A stretch of DNA of 64,000 nucleotides from Methylophilus sp. (GCA_030696695.1 JAUYRP010000011.1:1-64000), one strand, 5' to 3'. Shown: positions 1 through 9,138, numbered from the stretch's first letter. A program made the numbers and translations. Notes: generated by a model from the sequence alone, not told the origin.

Positions 1-135
1 GACGTTCAGAGCGCAACGTACGATGAGCCAGATGCCGTACCAGTGCGAATTCATATACAAGTTGCAGAGCGCATCAGCTGGATGGAGCATGCGCACGAAT
101 TACCGAAGTACGATCGCTATCCACCGATTGAGTAG
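1..135 (+). CDS. C-terminal end of an unidentified protein (partial)
   Basis: An open frame runs in from the left edge and gives 44 residues ending in ...YDRYPPIE before TAG. Codon use looks coding (varied, with no rare-codon cluster), and no stop occurs in this frame from base 1. The fragment is charged and has no motif I recognise, so no function is assigned. It is on the plus strand and therefore converges with the cbpM-cbpA-trxC group that follows. Confidence 0.5.
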   Translation, partial: DVQSATYDEPDAVPVRIHIQVAERISWMEHAHELPKYDRYPPIE

Positions 136-451
136 ATGAGACGACGCCCAAAGTGGCAGTCGAGCGGATTTGAGGGAAAACCACACAGCCTGGTCACTTC
201 CACGTTGAACAACTGCTCTGTTAGCATAACGTCAAAATCCCCAAAGCTGACGTTCAATGCACATGATTTAACTAGATTGTTACCCTCTACCCATGTTCTT
301 TGATTTCTTTAATGTTATTTACTTGAGTTTTCAACTCCTCTTGAATTTGCTCTGCTGTCCACAGTGGTTTGGTCATTTCATAATCCTAAAATTAAGATGA
401 TTCTTTGTTATTGAATACTTCTCCATTGGTTTATTAAGGCTAAATCAACTA
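136..451. other. Intergenic region with one tiny open frame
   Basis: 316 bases without a convincing gene. On the minus strand, 376 to 287 reads as a 29-residue frame beginning MTKPLWTAEQIQEEL, with a weak AGGA-like site upstream. Its composition looks protein-like, so it may be a real micro-protein or the start of a decayed gene, but I found no continuation in the other frames. I see no clear terminator between the two converging genes. Confidence 0.4.
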
Positions 452-754
452 TCAGGCAATCTGCTTTCTGAGCAATGAAATCTCATCTAACAAATCCATT
501 ACCATTGCAACACCAGGTGTGTTGATTTCAAGACAACGAGATAGTCTTAATGCCTTCTTAGCTCGGCTTAATGAATCGCCCCCAAATTGCCAATCTTCTG
601 GTGAATTTCCTGTGGGGGAGAGTATTCCCTCATACACCCAAGCAATTAAATATTCATGTTCTAGACCAATTGAGTGACATAGTTCAACAGCGGTCATCTG
701 AACTTCATTTTCAACAATCGATACTTGCTCTATTTGAATATTATTTTCAGTCAT
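452..754 (-). CDS. cbpM: Chaperone modulator CbpM
   Basis: About 100 residues. The family is a small MerR-like HTH protein that binds the J-domain of CbpA and inhibits its co-chaperone activity. The sequence shows the expected pattern: an N-terminal beta strand, a segment VELCHSIGLEHEYLIAWVYEGILSP resembling a winged HTH, a W-x-F-G-GD-S-L-RA-K-ALRL core and a C-terminal helix ending LLDEISLLRKQIA. A longer frame starts inside cbpA, but the ATG at 754 gives the normal family length and lies 10 bases after the cbpA stop. It is translated with cbpA as a two-gene unit. Confidence 0.85.
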   Translation of the reverse strand: MTENNIQIEQVSIVENEVQMTAVELCHSIGLEHEYLIAWVYEGILSPTGNSPEDWQFGGDSLSRAKKALRLSRCLEINTPGVAMVMDLLDEISLLRKQIA

Positions 755-764
755 ATTTATCCCT

Positions 765-1691
765 TTAATCTTTTCTAGGGTTGAATTTAAAAGTCTTTGC
801 CATAGAGCGATAGGCTTCTTTTTCGGGTTCTGTTTCAGCTGGTGGTGTGAAAATCGCAATTACAACAAATAGGTCACCGGGTTCCTTAGCAGGAATACCG
901 CGGCCTTTTAAGCGTAATTTTCGACCTGAGTTTGAACCGGTAGGAATTTTAAGTTCGACTGACCCACTTGGGGTTGAAACAGTAACCGTTTCTCCCAGCG
1001 CTGCCTCCCATGGTGTGATAGGCAATTCCATGTAAACATCCTTGCCATCAATGCGGTATCGAGGGTTCGGTTTAAATGATATTTCTAAATACAAATCACC
1101 TGCACTTCCTTTTCCAATGCCTGGGGATCCTTGGCCAGTCAATCTTAGATGTTGACCAGCTTGAATACCTTTCGGAATGGTTATATCAAGCTTACGTTCT
1201 TGCATAAAAACTTGGCCTAGCGTGTCAAAACTAGGCATTTGAAGGGCAATAGTCTTTTTGACTCCTAGATAAGTATCAACAAGATCAATCATTACTTTGG
1301 CATGATGATCCTGACCTTTTGCATCCATTGTTGATTGTTGTCTTGATCTTGATTGTCTTCCAAACATCTCTTCAAAGAAACCGCTCTGATCTCCGGTATT
1401 GGGGTTGAATCCACTACCACTAAATTCAAAACCAGAATCCCAGTTAGGTGGTGGAGTAAAACCTTGATTACCTTTTCCTTGAGAACCTACCTGATCATAA
1501 GCTGCCCGCTTCTCTGAGTCCTTTAATACCGCATAAGCCTCACCAACCTCTTTAAAACGTGCTTCCGCTTCTGATTCTTTACTAACGTCAGGATGGTATT
1601 TACGTGCCAGCTTACGGTAGGCGACTTTAATTTCGTCTTCACTGGCTGTTCTATCAACACCAAGAACTTCGTAGTAATCTTTGAGCTTCAT
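765..1691 (-). CDS. cbpA: Curved DNA-binding protein CbpA, DnaJ-class co-chaperone
   Basis: 308 residues, a normal length. Residues 5-70 form a J-domain with the HPD tripeptide (YHPDVSKE), which stimulates the DnaK ATPase. A Gly/Phe-rich linker follows (about 75-115), then the two C-terminal beta-barrel substrate-binding domains typical of CbpA/DnaJ2. There is no zinc-finger CxxCxGxG domain, which separates it from DnaJ. It sits directly upstream of cbpM, the usual pairing. trxC lies 33 bases upstream on the same strand and may be co-transcribed, giving a small proteostasis/redox unit. Confidence 0.92.
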   Translation of the reverse strand: MKLKDYYEVLGVDRTASEDEIKVAYRKLARKYHPDVSKESEAEARFKEVGEAYAVLKDSEKRAAYDQVGSQGKGNQGFTPPPNWDSGFEFSGSGFNPNTGDQSGFFEEMFGRQSRSRQQSTMDAKGQDHHAKVMIDLVDTYLGVKKTIALQMPSFDTLGQVFMQERKLDITIPKGIQAGQHLRLTGQGSPGIGKGSAGDLYLEISFKPNPRYRIDGKDVYMELPITPWEAALGETVTVSTPSGSVELKIPTGSNSGRKLRLKGRGIPAKEPGDLFVVIAIFTPPAETEPEKEAYRSMAKTFKFNPRKD

Positions 1692-1724
1692 ACTTAATGA
1701 ATGTCCTTAATGAGAACTTTCTAA

Positions 1725-2159
1725 CTATTGGGCTGAATCATGGATAAGCTTATTTGTTAAATCTTGCAACTGACTTATTGATAACGCCCCACTTAATCTA
1801 ATCAGCTCTTTTCCACCAAAGAACCCAATAAGCGTTGGAATGGATTTAATATAATGTTTAGAGGCGATTAAAAGCTCTACCTCAGTATTTACTTTCCCAT
1901 AGATTACATCTGAACTATTTTTTTCAGCCCCGAGAGTAAATGTTGATGCGAAACTCTTGCATGGGTTGCACCATGGCGCCCAAAAGTCCACAAGCACAGG
2001 TTTTTCTCTCTGATTAACCATTTCATTAAAATTATTCTGACTAATCTCAATTGGCAATGAAAAAAGTGGCTTATGACAGGCACCACAATTGGGGTTTTTT
2101 GAAAAGTTTTCAACTGCCAATCTATTGGTTTTATTACAACGTGGGCATTTTATTAACAT
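1725..2159 (-). CDS. trxC: Thioredoxin 2 (zinc-binding thioredoxin)
   Basis: 144 residues. An N-terminal zinc ribbon is made by C5/C8 and C25/C28, followed by a thioredoxin fold with FWAPWCNPCK at about 59-68 as the active site. The family normally reads WCGPC; here Gly is replaced by Asn, which may alter redox potential. Zinc-ribbon thioredoxins reduce cytoplasmic disulfides and respond to oxidative stress. A cis-Pro segment (SIPTLIGFFGG) is present. Start ATG at 2159 with a GAAGAAGG-type ribosome site. A 13-bp hairpin lies 20-54 bases upstream. Confidence 0.9.
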   Translation of the reverse strand: MLIKCPRCNKTNRLAVENFSKNPNCGACHKPLFSLPIEISQNNFNEMVNQREKPVLVDFWAPWCNPCKSFASTFTLGAEKNSSDVIYGKVNTEVELLIASKHYIKSIPTLIGFFGGKELIRLSGALSISQLQDLTNKLIHDSAQ

Positions 2160-2178
2160 AGATAGACCTTCTTCGATT

Positions 2179-2213
2179 ATTTTCAGAACTTATCAAGAAC
2201 AAGTTCTGAAAAT
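2179..2213. promoter_or_regulatory. 13-bp perfect inverted repeat upstream of trxC
   Basis: The arms at 2179-2191 and 2201-2213 (ATTTTCAGAACTT and its exact complement) are separated by 9 bases. The repeat lies 20 bases ahead of the trxC start, so it is either an operator or a 5'-UTR hairpin. It lacks a T-run in the minus direction, which argues against a terminator. Confidence 0.55.
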
Positions 2214-2378
2214 ATGCCTTTATTTTCGCCAAGCTCATTGGATTTGCCTAACTTGTTTATTTTAAGGTTTAAAGAATAACGTCTTCTAAGTTTATTATGA
2301 TTGATATAAGTTAATTAAGCTGTATAAATTATCAAAGATTGTCTAACGTAGTATCTCTGCTTTGTCCACGCATCCTAG

Positions 2379-2738
2379 TATTCCTCTATGATGCCCCCAA
2401 ACGCATTAGATTCTGCATTAATATTTGCCCCAGTCGGTTCATTAATTCCTTTTGCGTTAAAAGCAAGTTCAAAAGGTGCACTTGTGGTTTGCGCAGGTAT
2501 TCATATGTCAGATATACCAAGTATCCCATATTCATTGCTATGGAGTGAGAGGGTATTACGTAGTGTTGCTAATTTGACACGTGAAGATGGCGTCAATTTC
2601 ATGAGTTTAGTTTCCCGCATACATATAAAAATGAGTACTGTTGTATATCCACTCGATCAAGCTAATCAGGCGATAAGTGATTTACGTCAAGGTAGAATCA
2701 AAGGTGCTGCAGTGTTGTTGCCAACAGCTGGTAGATAA
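2379..2738 (+). pseudogene. C-terminal fragment of a zinc-dependent alcohol dehydrogenase
   Basis: About 116 residues match the end of the zinc/NAD(P) medium-chain alcohol dehydrogenase family: PPNALDSALIFAPVG, then GALVVCAGIHMSDIP, SLLWSERVLRSVANLTR and a C-terminal QGRIKGAAVLLP. Full-length members are about 330 residues with an N-terminal catalytic zinc domain, which is absent here. A stop (TAG, 2376-2378) closes the frame just upstream. The sequence in the neighbouring frame reads LYDAP up to a C5 run at 2393, so a one-base shift there may have contributed. I read this as a decayed remnant, not an expressed enzyme. Confidence 0.7.
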
Positions 2739-2884
2739 TAAAGTTTAAGCTTGTCCCAACCTAATATAGATTCACACATAATCTTGAGAATCGATTAATC
2801 AGGTGATTGTAATGTTCAACCTTATAATTTTAAAAGGGTTAAACTTCGTATATACCACTCATTACAAAGAGAGGAAGTAAGCAC

Positions 2885-3472
2885 TTGTCGAATACTAAAA
2901 TCAAACAAATACTTGATCAAATAGCAGAACTTGAGTGTCAGTTGAGTGAGGTGATTAATCAAGAACAAACAGAAGTGATATTTCATTTTGTTGGAAAGAA
3001 AATAGAATTTGAACAATCCATCAAACGATATCATTTGAAACTAAAAAATAATTTTTTTCATTGGTTAGTAAGCAATCGTCCCCTTAATCTTATTACTGGT
3101 CCAATTATTTATTCAATGATTATTCCATTAGTAATTACAGATTTTTTTATTACTTTCTACCAAATTACTTGTTTCCCAATTTATGGGATTAATAAGGTAA
3201 ATAGATCGGATTACATCGTATTTGATCGTCAGCATTTGCACTATTTAAACTTTATTGAAAAGTTTCACTGCACTTATTGTGCTTATGGAAGTGGGATGAT
3301 TGCATATATTAGTGAGATCGTTGCAAGGACTGAACAATATTTTTGCCCGATTAAACATGCAAGAAAAGTATTAGGTACGCATGCAAGATATAAACATTTC
3401 TTAGAGTTTGGTGCTGCTCAGGATTACCAAGCAAACCTTGAGTCATATCGAAAAAGACTTAGTAAACCTTAG
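2885..3472 (+). CDS. Conserved hypothetical protein with membrane segment and cysteine motif
   Basis: 195 residues from a TTG start with GAGAGGAAG upstream. An N-terminal amphipathic/coiled region (1-65) is followed by a hydrophobic stretch LITGPIIYSMIIPLVITDFFITFYQ (about 73-97), and then a highly patterned half containing GINKVNRSDYIVFDRQHL, FHCTYCAYGSGMIAY and TEQYFCPIKHAR. I recall proteins with this pattern as a widespread uncharacterised proteobacterial family; the CxxC and later Cys could bind a metal or form a disulfide. It has no operon partners, being flanked by the dehydrogenase remnant and the ECF locus. Function unknown. Confidence 0.75.
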   Translation: MSNTKIKQILDQIAELECQLSEVINQEQTEVIFHFVGKKIEFEQSIKRYHLKLKNNFFHWLVSNRPLNLITGPIIYSMIIPLVITDFFITFYQITCFPIYGINKVNRSDYIVFDRQHLHYLNFIEKFHCTYCAYGSGMIAYISEIVARTEQYFCPIKHARKVLGTHARYKHFLEFGAAQDYQANLESYRKRLSKP

Positions 3473-3808
3473 TAGATTTAGAACTCCATTAGTTCTGTCT
3501 TGCAGAACCTCTTTAAGCGGCATGCGCTAGAACATTAACTTATTTCTTAATTTTTAAGTCCGCTTTGTCCCCATCTCGTAAATCTCCTTAGCGGACATTT
3601 ATCTTCGAAAATTACTCTATTGATTAAGTTGGTCACAATCTTTTTTGGTTGATATCAGCCAATACTTTTGTTGATATGAACCAATTTTTATTTCAGGTAA
3701 TAAATGAGCTTATTAAATCTTCATTAAAAACATAGGGTTAAATAATCAGTATAAAAAGGCATAAATATTGCAGTCAATCCGAGTCAGTTACGTGAATTAG
3801 GCTATGGA
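3473..3808. other. Intergenic region upstream of the ECF sigma gene
   Basis: 336 bases, AT-rich, no gene seen. It holds an inverted repeat with 7-bp arms (GTCCGCT at 3558-3564, AGCGGAC at 3590-3596), possibly ending the preceding gene, and the paired palindromic repeats at 3645-3684 listed separately. Confidence 0.5.
3645..3684. promoter_or_regulatory. Two 18-bp near-palindromic direct repeats, candidate operator
   Basis: TTGGTTGATATCAGCCAA (3645-3662) is palindromic at all but two positions. TTTGTTGATATGAACCAA (3667-3684) matches it at 15 of 18 positions. The 22-bp centre spacing is about two DNA turns, as expected for two dimers on one face. They lie 125-165 bases ahead of the sigma factor start. 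Confidence 0.45.
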
Positions 3809-4357
3809 ATGAATCTTTATCCTCACCATCAACAAGATACATTTTGGTACAGTCTTAACCTAAGGTGGGTATATACAGATTTATTGCGCAGTATTTATGC
3901 GCAAACTAAAAACTTTCATCTTTCGAATGATTTGCTTCATGATGCTATCGTAAAGTTTGCAGTTAAAAGCAGTATAGATCCTGTATTAGAGCCTCACGCT
4001 TATTTAAGAACCATCGTTAAAAATTCAATTGTTGATCATTATCGACATGAGGCTCATTTTGTAGATATACATGATGATATGAATCAAGAAACAAGTCAGT
4101 TTGTTAATGTTGAAGACTGTAAGATTGCCTCACCTGAGCGCATGGCTGATATCAAACAAAGAATGCAGGCATTGCAAAATATCATTGAATGTTTGCCAGC
4201 CAAATGTAGAGAAGTCTTTTGGATGTACCGAATCGAAGGCAAGACGCAGGTTGAAATCGCTAAATCAATGAACATCAGCCTAAATATGGTGGAACGCCAT
4301 ATGATGCGTGCATTGGTAGACTTATCTTTTGCTAAAGACTACCTATTAAAGCCCTGA
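3809..4357 (+). CDS. ECF sigma factor, FecI-like
   Basis: 182 residues. Sigma region 2 is at about 38-85 (LLHDAIVKFA ... HAYLRTIVKNSIVDHYR) and region 4 at about 120-172 (LQNIIECLPAKCREVFWM ... VEIAKSMNISLNMVERHMMRAL), the normal layout for FecI-type iron/siderophore sigma factors. It should direct RNA polymerase to the downstream receptor promoter when its FecR partner is triggered. Its stop overlaps the fecR start by one base (TGATG), so the two are translationally coupled. A paralogue lies at 15271. Confidence 0.9.
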   Translation: MNLYPHHQQDTFWYSLNLRWVYTDLLRSIYAQTKNFHLSNDLLHDAIVKFAVKSSIDPVLEPHAYLRTIVKNSIVDHYRHEAHFVDIHDDMNQETSQFVNVEDCKIASPERMADIKQRMQALQNIIECLPAKCREVFWMYRIEGKTQVEIAKSMNISLNMVERHMMRALVDLSFAKDYLLKP

Positions 4358-5361
4358 TGAACTTCCCGCACAAAAATATTCGAGAAGAAGCCGCAAAATG
4401 GTTTTTGAGGCTACAACATGCGGATTATGATCACCCAGATCGAACCAAATTCGAAGCTTGGTTAATGCAAAGTGCCCTGCATCAAGAGGCATATCAATCA
4501 GTATCGCAAACGTGGCAAGATTTTGATTCGCCCCAAAAAATGGACACGCTGGCGCAGGCGATGCAACTTAAAAAGTTAAATCAAGACATTAAACGGAGAA
4601 GCAAAACAAAATCGTTTGCAAAAGCCGCCTCTATTGTCGCGTTAAGTTTTTGCGCATTATTCGGTTATCAATCATGGGAACATTGGCAGCAGCAACCGTT
4701 AACGCAAGTTGCGCAAACCAGTCAGGTTGGTCACATAGCCAGCCAGTACTTATCAGATGGAAGCCACTTAACGTTAGATGCACACTCTAATGTAGAGGTC
4801 ATTTACTATCGCAATAAGCGTCTGATTAAACTAAAGCAAGGTCAAGCTGTGTTCGATGTTGTAAAAGACCAAGACCGTCCTTTCGTGGTCGAGAGTGCAA
4901 ATGCGCGTATCACTGTCATGGGTACGCGATTCTTAGTGAACATGGTTGATCAAAAAACCTATGTTGCCGTGGATCATGGCAGGGTAAAGGTGCAGCAATT
5001 AGATAGCGCTGGCAATTTGGCGGGCAATGCCATGGTGTTAACCAACGGTCAAGTCGCAGAAGTGAAGCGCAACAAATCTGCTCGCAAGCTAGACCGTAAT
5101 GCGCTCAATATGTTTGCCTTTACGAAAGGTGAACTGGTGTTTGAAGACGCAACACTGAATGAAGTGGCCGAGACTATTTCAAGGTATCGTTCAACGCCTG
5201 TGGTATCCAATATGCATCAACCGATAGGTATTACCGCGGTATTGAAAATTAAAGAGATTGAAAGCTTTATCAAATCGCTGACAGAGGTGGCTGGAGTCAC
5301 TGTCAAACATTCAGCTACAACAACAGAATTAAACCCTATCAATCCAGCACCTAAGCCTTAA
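4357..5361 (+). CDS. FecR-family transmembrane sigma regulator
   Basis: 334 residues. The N-terminal cytoplasmic domain (about 5-55, with AAKWFLRLQ and FEAWLMQS) is the family's sigma-binding part. A single membrane segment at about 86-105 (AASIVALSFCALFGYQSW) follows, then the periplasmic FecR domain (about 115-210, ending VMGTRFLVN) and a C-terminal STN-like part (GELVFEDATLNEVAETISRYR). It would sense the periplasmic signalling domain of a TonB receptor and activate the upstream ECF factor. It ends at a hairpin before the receptor genes. Confidence 0.9.
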   Translation: MNFPHKNIREEAAKWFLRLQHADYDHPDRTKFEAWLMQSALHQEAYQSVSQTWQDFDSPQKMDTLAQAMQLKKLNQDIKRRSKTKSFAKAASIVALSFCALFGYQSWEHWQQQPLTQVAQTSQVGHIASQYLSDGSHLTLDAHSNVEVIYYRNKRLIKLKQGQAVFDVVKDQDRPFVVESANARITVMGTRFLVNMVDQKTYVAVDHGRVKVQQLDSAGNLAGNAMVLTNGQVAEVKRNKSARKLDRNALNMFAFTKGELVFEDATLNEVAETISRYRSTPVVSNMHQPIGITAVLKIKEIESFIKSLTEVAGVTVKHSATTTELNPINPAPKP

Positions 5362-5400
5362 AGCTAGCGCTAGTATTTGGGTTTAATTCATATCAATTAG

Positions 5401-5428
5401 CTCCCAAAATTCTCTGGAAATTTGGGAG
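5401..5428 (+). terminator. Hairpin after fecR
   Basis: CTCCCAAA and TTTGGGAG form an 8-bp stem around a short AT-rich loop. There is no T-run after it, so it may be a weak terminator or attenuator separating the regulators from the receptor genes. Confidence 0.45.
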
Positions 5429-5547
5429 GGATCTATGCCAGAGTGATTTCTATATGAAAAATTAAATATTTTTCTAACAAGACATCAGGGATTTCTTTCC
5501 ATCTACGTCAATACAGTATTCAACCAAATTTAGTTGTGAGATTCTGT

Positions 5548-8500
5548 ATGCGATTCACCTCTTTAAGTGTTAGCCAATGTAAACCTAGTAAAATTTATGT
5601 AGCCGTGCTGTCAGCTTGTCTTGGTTTTTCAATCAGTGGCATTTCAACAAATACATTTGCGGGCGATTTAAACACTGCAATCCCCGTCACAATCAATATT
5701 CCAGCGCAACCGCTAGCTGAGGCATTAAAGCAATATGCCAAGCAATCAGGCAAAAACATTGTGTTTGATAACAGCCTGGCAAAAGGCAAGCTAGCACCAG
5801 CGGTAAAAGGCAATTATGACGAAGGTCAGGCACTAAAGAAAATATTAGAAAACTCTGGGCTAGAAGCCTCTGTAGAAGACAATACTATTGTAGTTAAGCG
5901 TGAGCGCGAAAAACTTGAAAAATCAGAAAATATCCAACTCGATAAAATTGAAGTGCGCGCTAAACGCTTTTACGAGATTGGCCCTTTGCCTGGGTTAGGT
6001 TTAACCAAAGAACAAATCCCCGGTAACGTACAAAGCATCACTGCACAAGAAATCAAAGAATCTCACTCATTAAGCATTACAGACTTAATGAACAAAAAAC
6101 TGCAATCTGTCACCGTCAACGATTACCAAGGCAACCCTTTTCAAATGGATGTGCAGTATAGAGGCTTTACTGCTGGCCCACAGATTGGTACACCACAAGG
6201 TTTATCTGTGTTCTTTGATGGCATTCGAGTCAATGAGCCATTTGGTGATGTGGTGAATTGGGACATGATTCCCATGAATGCGCTAGCAGGTGTGGATGTG
6301 TTCCCGGGCTCTAACCCCATCTTTGGCTTAAATACATTGGGTGGTGCCTTCACATTAAAAACCAAAGACGGGTTTAATAATACAGGGGTAGATGCAGAAG
6401 TGCTCACTGGATCATTTGGACGCAAACAGTTTCAAGTAGAAGGCGGAGTTAACAACGGCACCTTCGCTTTATTTGGCGCAGGCAATTTCTTTTTAGAAGA
6501 TGGGTGGCGTAAAAACTCTCCTAGTGAAGTAAATCAATTCTTTGGTAAGGCGAGTTATAGAGGTGACAAATTAGACCTTAATCTTAGCACGCTCATTGTA
6601 GGCACCGATCTTGTGGGGAACGGCTTATTGCCGAGTGAGATGTATGCAGCGAAGAGAAATGATTCGTTTACCTCCGAAGATGCTACCAAGAACAGATTGC
6701 AACAATTTCAGCTCTCTGGCGCATTTCAAGTAAACGACACGTTTAGTGTCACTGGACAAGTTTATAGAAGAGACAGCAAGCGTCATCAGACAGGTGCCGA
6801 TGTATTTACTGACTGGCCGGAGATGAGAGCAGCCAGAAGATTTCCAGAAAACGGAGAAGAGTTTACTTGTTTGTTTAAAAGTACTGCCAACCCGACGGAT
6901 GGTAGTAACCCTAATCTTTATGGGATGCCAGATTATGTGTTGATATCGACCAATTTGACTCAGGGTGAAGATTTCTTCAGCGGCGAATTCATACAAGACT
7001 ACTTTAATAATAATGGTGTAGTTGATTTGGATGTTAAATACGCCGCAAATGTAAACGCCGCACTTCCCCAATATTTTGTAGATGCCTTTAACGAGTTTTT
7101 TAACTCTACAAAAAATCTCTACGCTGCTCAAATCTTAAATCGGGATTTTGATTATATCAACCAACCAACGGGCCCAGCACTGAGTTATACCAACGGGGAG
7201 GTTTCCTACAGCGTTAATCCAGGCATATTTTCAGATTTTAACCAATTGAGAAATCCTTCATTTCCTGGCGAGAATGTATATGTAGTCGCTGGGATTGACA
7301 CCTTTTACTATGAACAGTTAGCTAATGGTGATGTGGTTAAAAACTATGTCGTAATCAAGCCGGCCATAAATATTGATACTTGCCAACCACCATCTTCATT
7401 AGAAAATACAAGTCAAGATTTCCCAGGCCCATACAATATTAGAGAGCCCGGTGCACAGTTTCCCACATTAATTGATGGTGCCTATGTGGGACAACCCGGT
7501 TATGTTCCTGGTACACCTACCGCTGTAATTACGGATAACAATATCAATCAAATCGTTGATGGAGCCTCAGTTCAGCTTAACTGGAATTTTGAAAAACATA
7601 AATTCATGGTGGGCGCTTCGATTGATGCCGCCAAAGCTAGTTATACGAATGAACAACGGTTTGGCATGTTAGATGCGAGTCGCTACGCATTTTTGGCACC
7701 TGAGTTGATTCACCCGCAATTCACTGCAGCAACTTTGCCCTTGAATAATAATGATTTCAGCGGCACCAATACCACCAAGAGCTTATATTTTAGTGAAACT
7801 TGGACCCCTACAGAAAAATGGAATTTTAATGTGTCTGGACGCTACAACGAGACACAAGCACAAAACCAAATTGCAACTCGATATGGCTTTTTTGCTTATG
7901 GCTTAGGCAACGTTTTAAATTTCCCATTTGGGCATGATACATGTACAAGTGATGAGGACTGCGAAAACACACCAACAAACTTTAGACCACCTATTAAGTA
8001 TGGCAACCTAGACGAAGCTGAAACTGAGAAATTCAGTTACTACTCATTCAATCCGTCCATAGGTGCAACCTGGCAAGCCAAAGAAAACCTCAATATTTAC
8101 GCAAATATAGCAAAGGGTGCTCGAACACCTAGCGTGGTTGAGCTGGGGTGTGCTAATGATAAAAGACCTTCAGGTGTGTTTTACGCTGATGGTAATGGTG
8201 GTACCTATGAAGTTCCAAAAAGTGTACTAGAAAACCGTCAGTGTTATTTACCCAATACATTGTCCGGCGATCCATATTTGCCGCAAATTAAGTCTACCTC
8301 GTATGACATTGGTTTGCGTGGTACCGTTGGTGAACATATGCAATGGAATTTAGGTGCCTACCAAACCGATTTAAAGGACGACATCTATTTTGTTGCAGTA
8401 GGTGATGGAATGGGTTTCTTCGATTCCATCGGCAAAACCCGCCGTCGGGGTATTGAGGCTGGGCTCTCTGGTAAGGTCAACAAATGGGGGTTTGGTGTTA

Positions 8501-9138
8501 ACTACAGTCTCACTGACGCTACATTTGAAGATAGTTTCCTAATGATTAGTGAGGATAACAACAGCTCAGTTTCAATCCCTAAGATTGGCATTAACGTGAT
8601 TAAAGTTGACCCGGGTAGCCGCATGCCAGGTGTTGCTTTGCATAACCTTAACGCCAGTTTCAGTTATGACGTGACTGAAGATTGGACAGTAGGCATGAGT
8701 GTGGTTGCGCATTCGGGTAGCTATGCCCGCGGCAATGAGAATAACAAACATAGAGTAGGCGTCACACAGTACCGAAGCATTACAGTGCCTGATGGTAATG
8801 GCAGCTTTCAAGACATCACGGTTGCGCGTCAAGTTTCAAACAATCCTGGCGTATTGCCCGGATATGCAACCTTTAATTTTCAGACCAGCTACAAATTTAA
8901 CAAAGAGTGGACTGCCTCTTTATTCGTAAACAATCTCTTTGATAAAGAATATTTCAGCGCTGGGCGACTTGGTCGTAACCCATTTTCGCCATCGATAAAT
9001 GGCGCAATTGGCCCAAGTGGCTACAACCACAACTCTGCGGATTGGCTCAGTACAAACTTTATCGCTCCCGGCGCACCCCGTGGCGTGTGGTTTAGCTTCA
9101 ATTGGCAGTTTGACCCTAATGCAAAGCCAAGTTTTTAA
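5548..9138 (+). CDS. Large TonB-dependent receptor with N-terminal STN signalling domain
   Basis: 1196 residues from ATG 5548; a GTG at 5536 would add four. After a signal peptide ending near NTFAG comes an STN domain (about 45-115, NIPAQPLAEALKQYAKQSGKNIVF), the hallmark of receptors that signal to a FecR/ECF pair. A TonB-box-like IQLDKIEVRAKRF is followed by the plug (DYQGNPFQMDVQYRGFT ... FFDGIRVNEPFGDVVNWD) and the barrel, ending in Phe (QFDPNAKPSF). Most family members are 700-950 residues; the extra length is in extracellular-loop-like regions rich in Asn, Pro and Cys. Substrate unknown. It is a close paralogue of the next gene. Confidence 0.92.
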   Translation: MRFTSLSVSQCKPSKIYVAVLSACLGFSISGISTNTFAGDLNTAIPVTINIPAQPLAEALKQYAKQSGKNIVFDNSLAKGKLAPAVKGNYDEGQALKKILENSGLEASVEDNTIVVKREREKLEKSENIQLDKIEVRAKRFYEIGPLPGLGLTKEQIPGNVQSITAQEIKESHSLSITDLMNKKLQSVTVNDYQGNPFQMDVQYRGFTAGPQIGTPQGLSVFFDGIRVNEPFGDVVNWDMIPMNALAGVDVFPGSNPIFGLNTLGGAFTLKTKDGFNNTGVDAEVLTGSFGRKQFQVEGGVNNGTFALFGAGNFFLEDGWRKNSPSEVNQFFGKASYRGDKLDLNLSTLIVGTDLVGNGLLPSEMYAAKRNDSFTSEDATKNRLQQFQLSGAFQVNDTFSVTGQVYRRDSKRHQTGADVFTDWPEMRAARRFPENGEEFTCLFKSTANPTDGSNPNLYGMPDYVLISTNLTQGEDFFSGEFIQDYFNNNGVVDLDVKYAANVNAALPQYFVDAFNEFFNSTKNLYAAQILNRDFDYINQPTGPALSYTNGEVSYSVNPGIFSDFNQLRNPSFPGENVYVVAGIDTFYYEQLANGDVVKNYVVIKPAINIDTCQPPSSLENTSQDFPGPYNIREPGAQFPTLIDGAYVGQPGYVPGTPTAVITDNNINQIVDGASVQLNWNFEKHKFMVGASIDAAKASYTNEQRFGMLDASRYAFLAPELIHPQFTAATLPLNNNDFSGTNTTKSLYFSETWTPTEKWNFNVSGRYNETQAQNQIATRYGFFAYGLGNVLNFPFGHDTCTSDEDCENTPTNFRPPIKYGNLDEAETEKFSYYSFNPSIGATWQAKENLNIYANIAKGARTPSVVELGCANDKRPSGVFYADGNGGTYEVPKSVLENRQCYLPNTLSGDPYLPQIKSTSYDIGLRGTVGEHMQWNLGAYQTDLKDDIYFVAVGDGMGFFDSIGKTRRRGIEAGLSGKVNKWGFGVNYSLTDATFEDSFLMISEDNNSSVSIPKIGINVIKVDPGSRMPGVALHNLNASFSYDVTEDWTVGMSVVAHSGSYARGNENNKHRVGVTQYRSITVPDGNGSFQDITVARQVSNNPGVLPGYATFNFQTSYKFNKEWTASLFVNNLFDKEYFSAGRLGRNPFSPSINGAIGPSGYNHNSADWLSTNFIAPGAPRGVWFSFNWQFDPNAKPSF

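Noticed and set aside
2339-2548. 69-residue frame overlapping the dehydrogenase fragment
   Set aside because: Its neighbouring frame carries the family similarity; only a few residues before the C5 run could belong to the old gene.
6625-7131. 168-residue frame on the minus strand within the first receptor
   Set aside because: Antisense shadow of a clear TonB receptor; no ribosome site and no recognisable motif.
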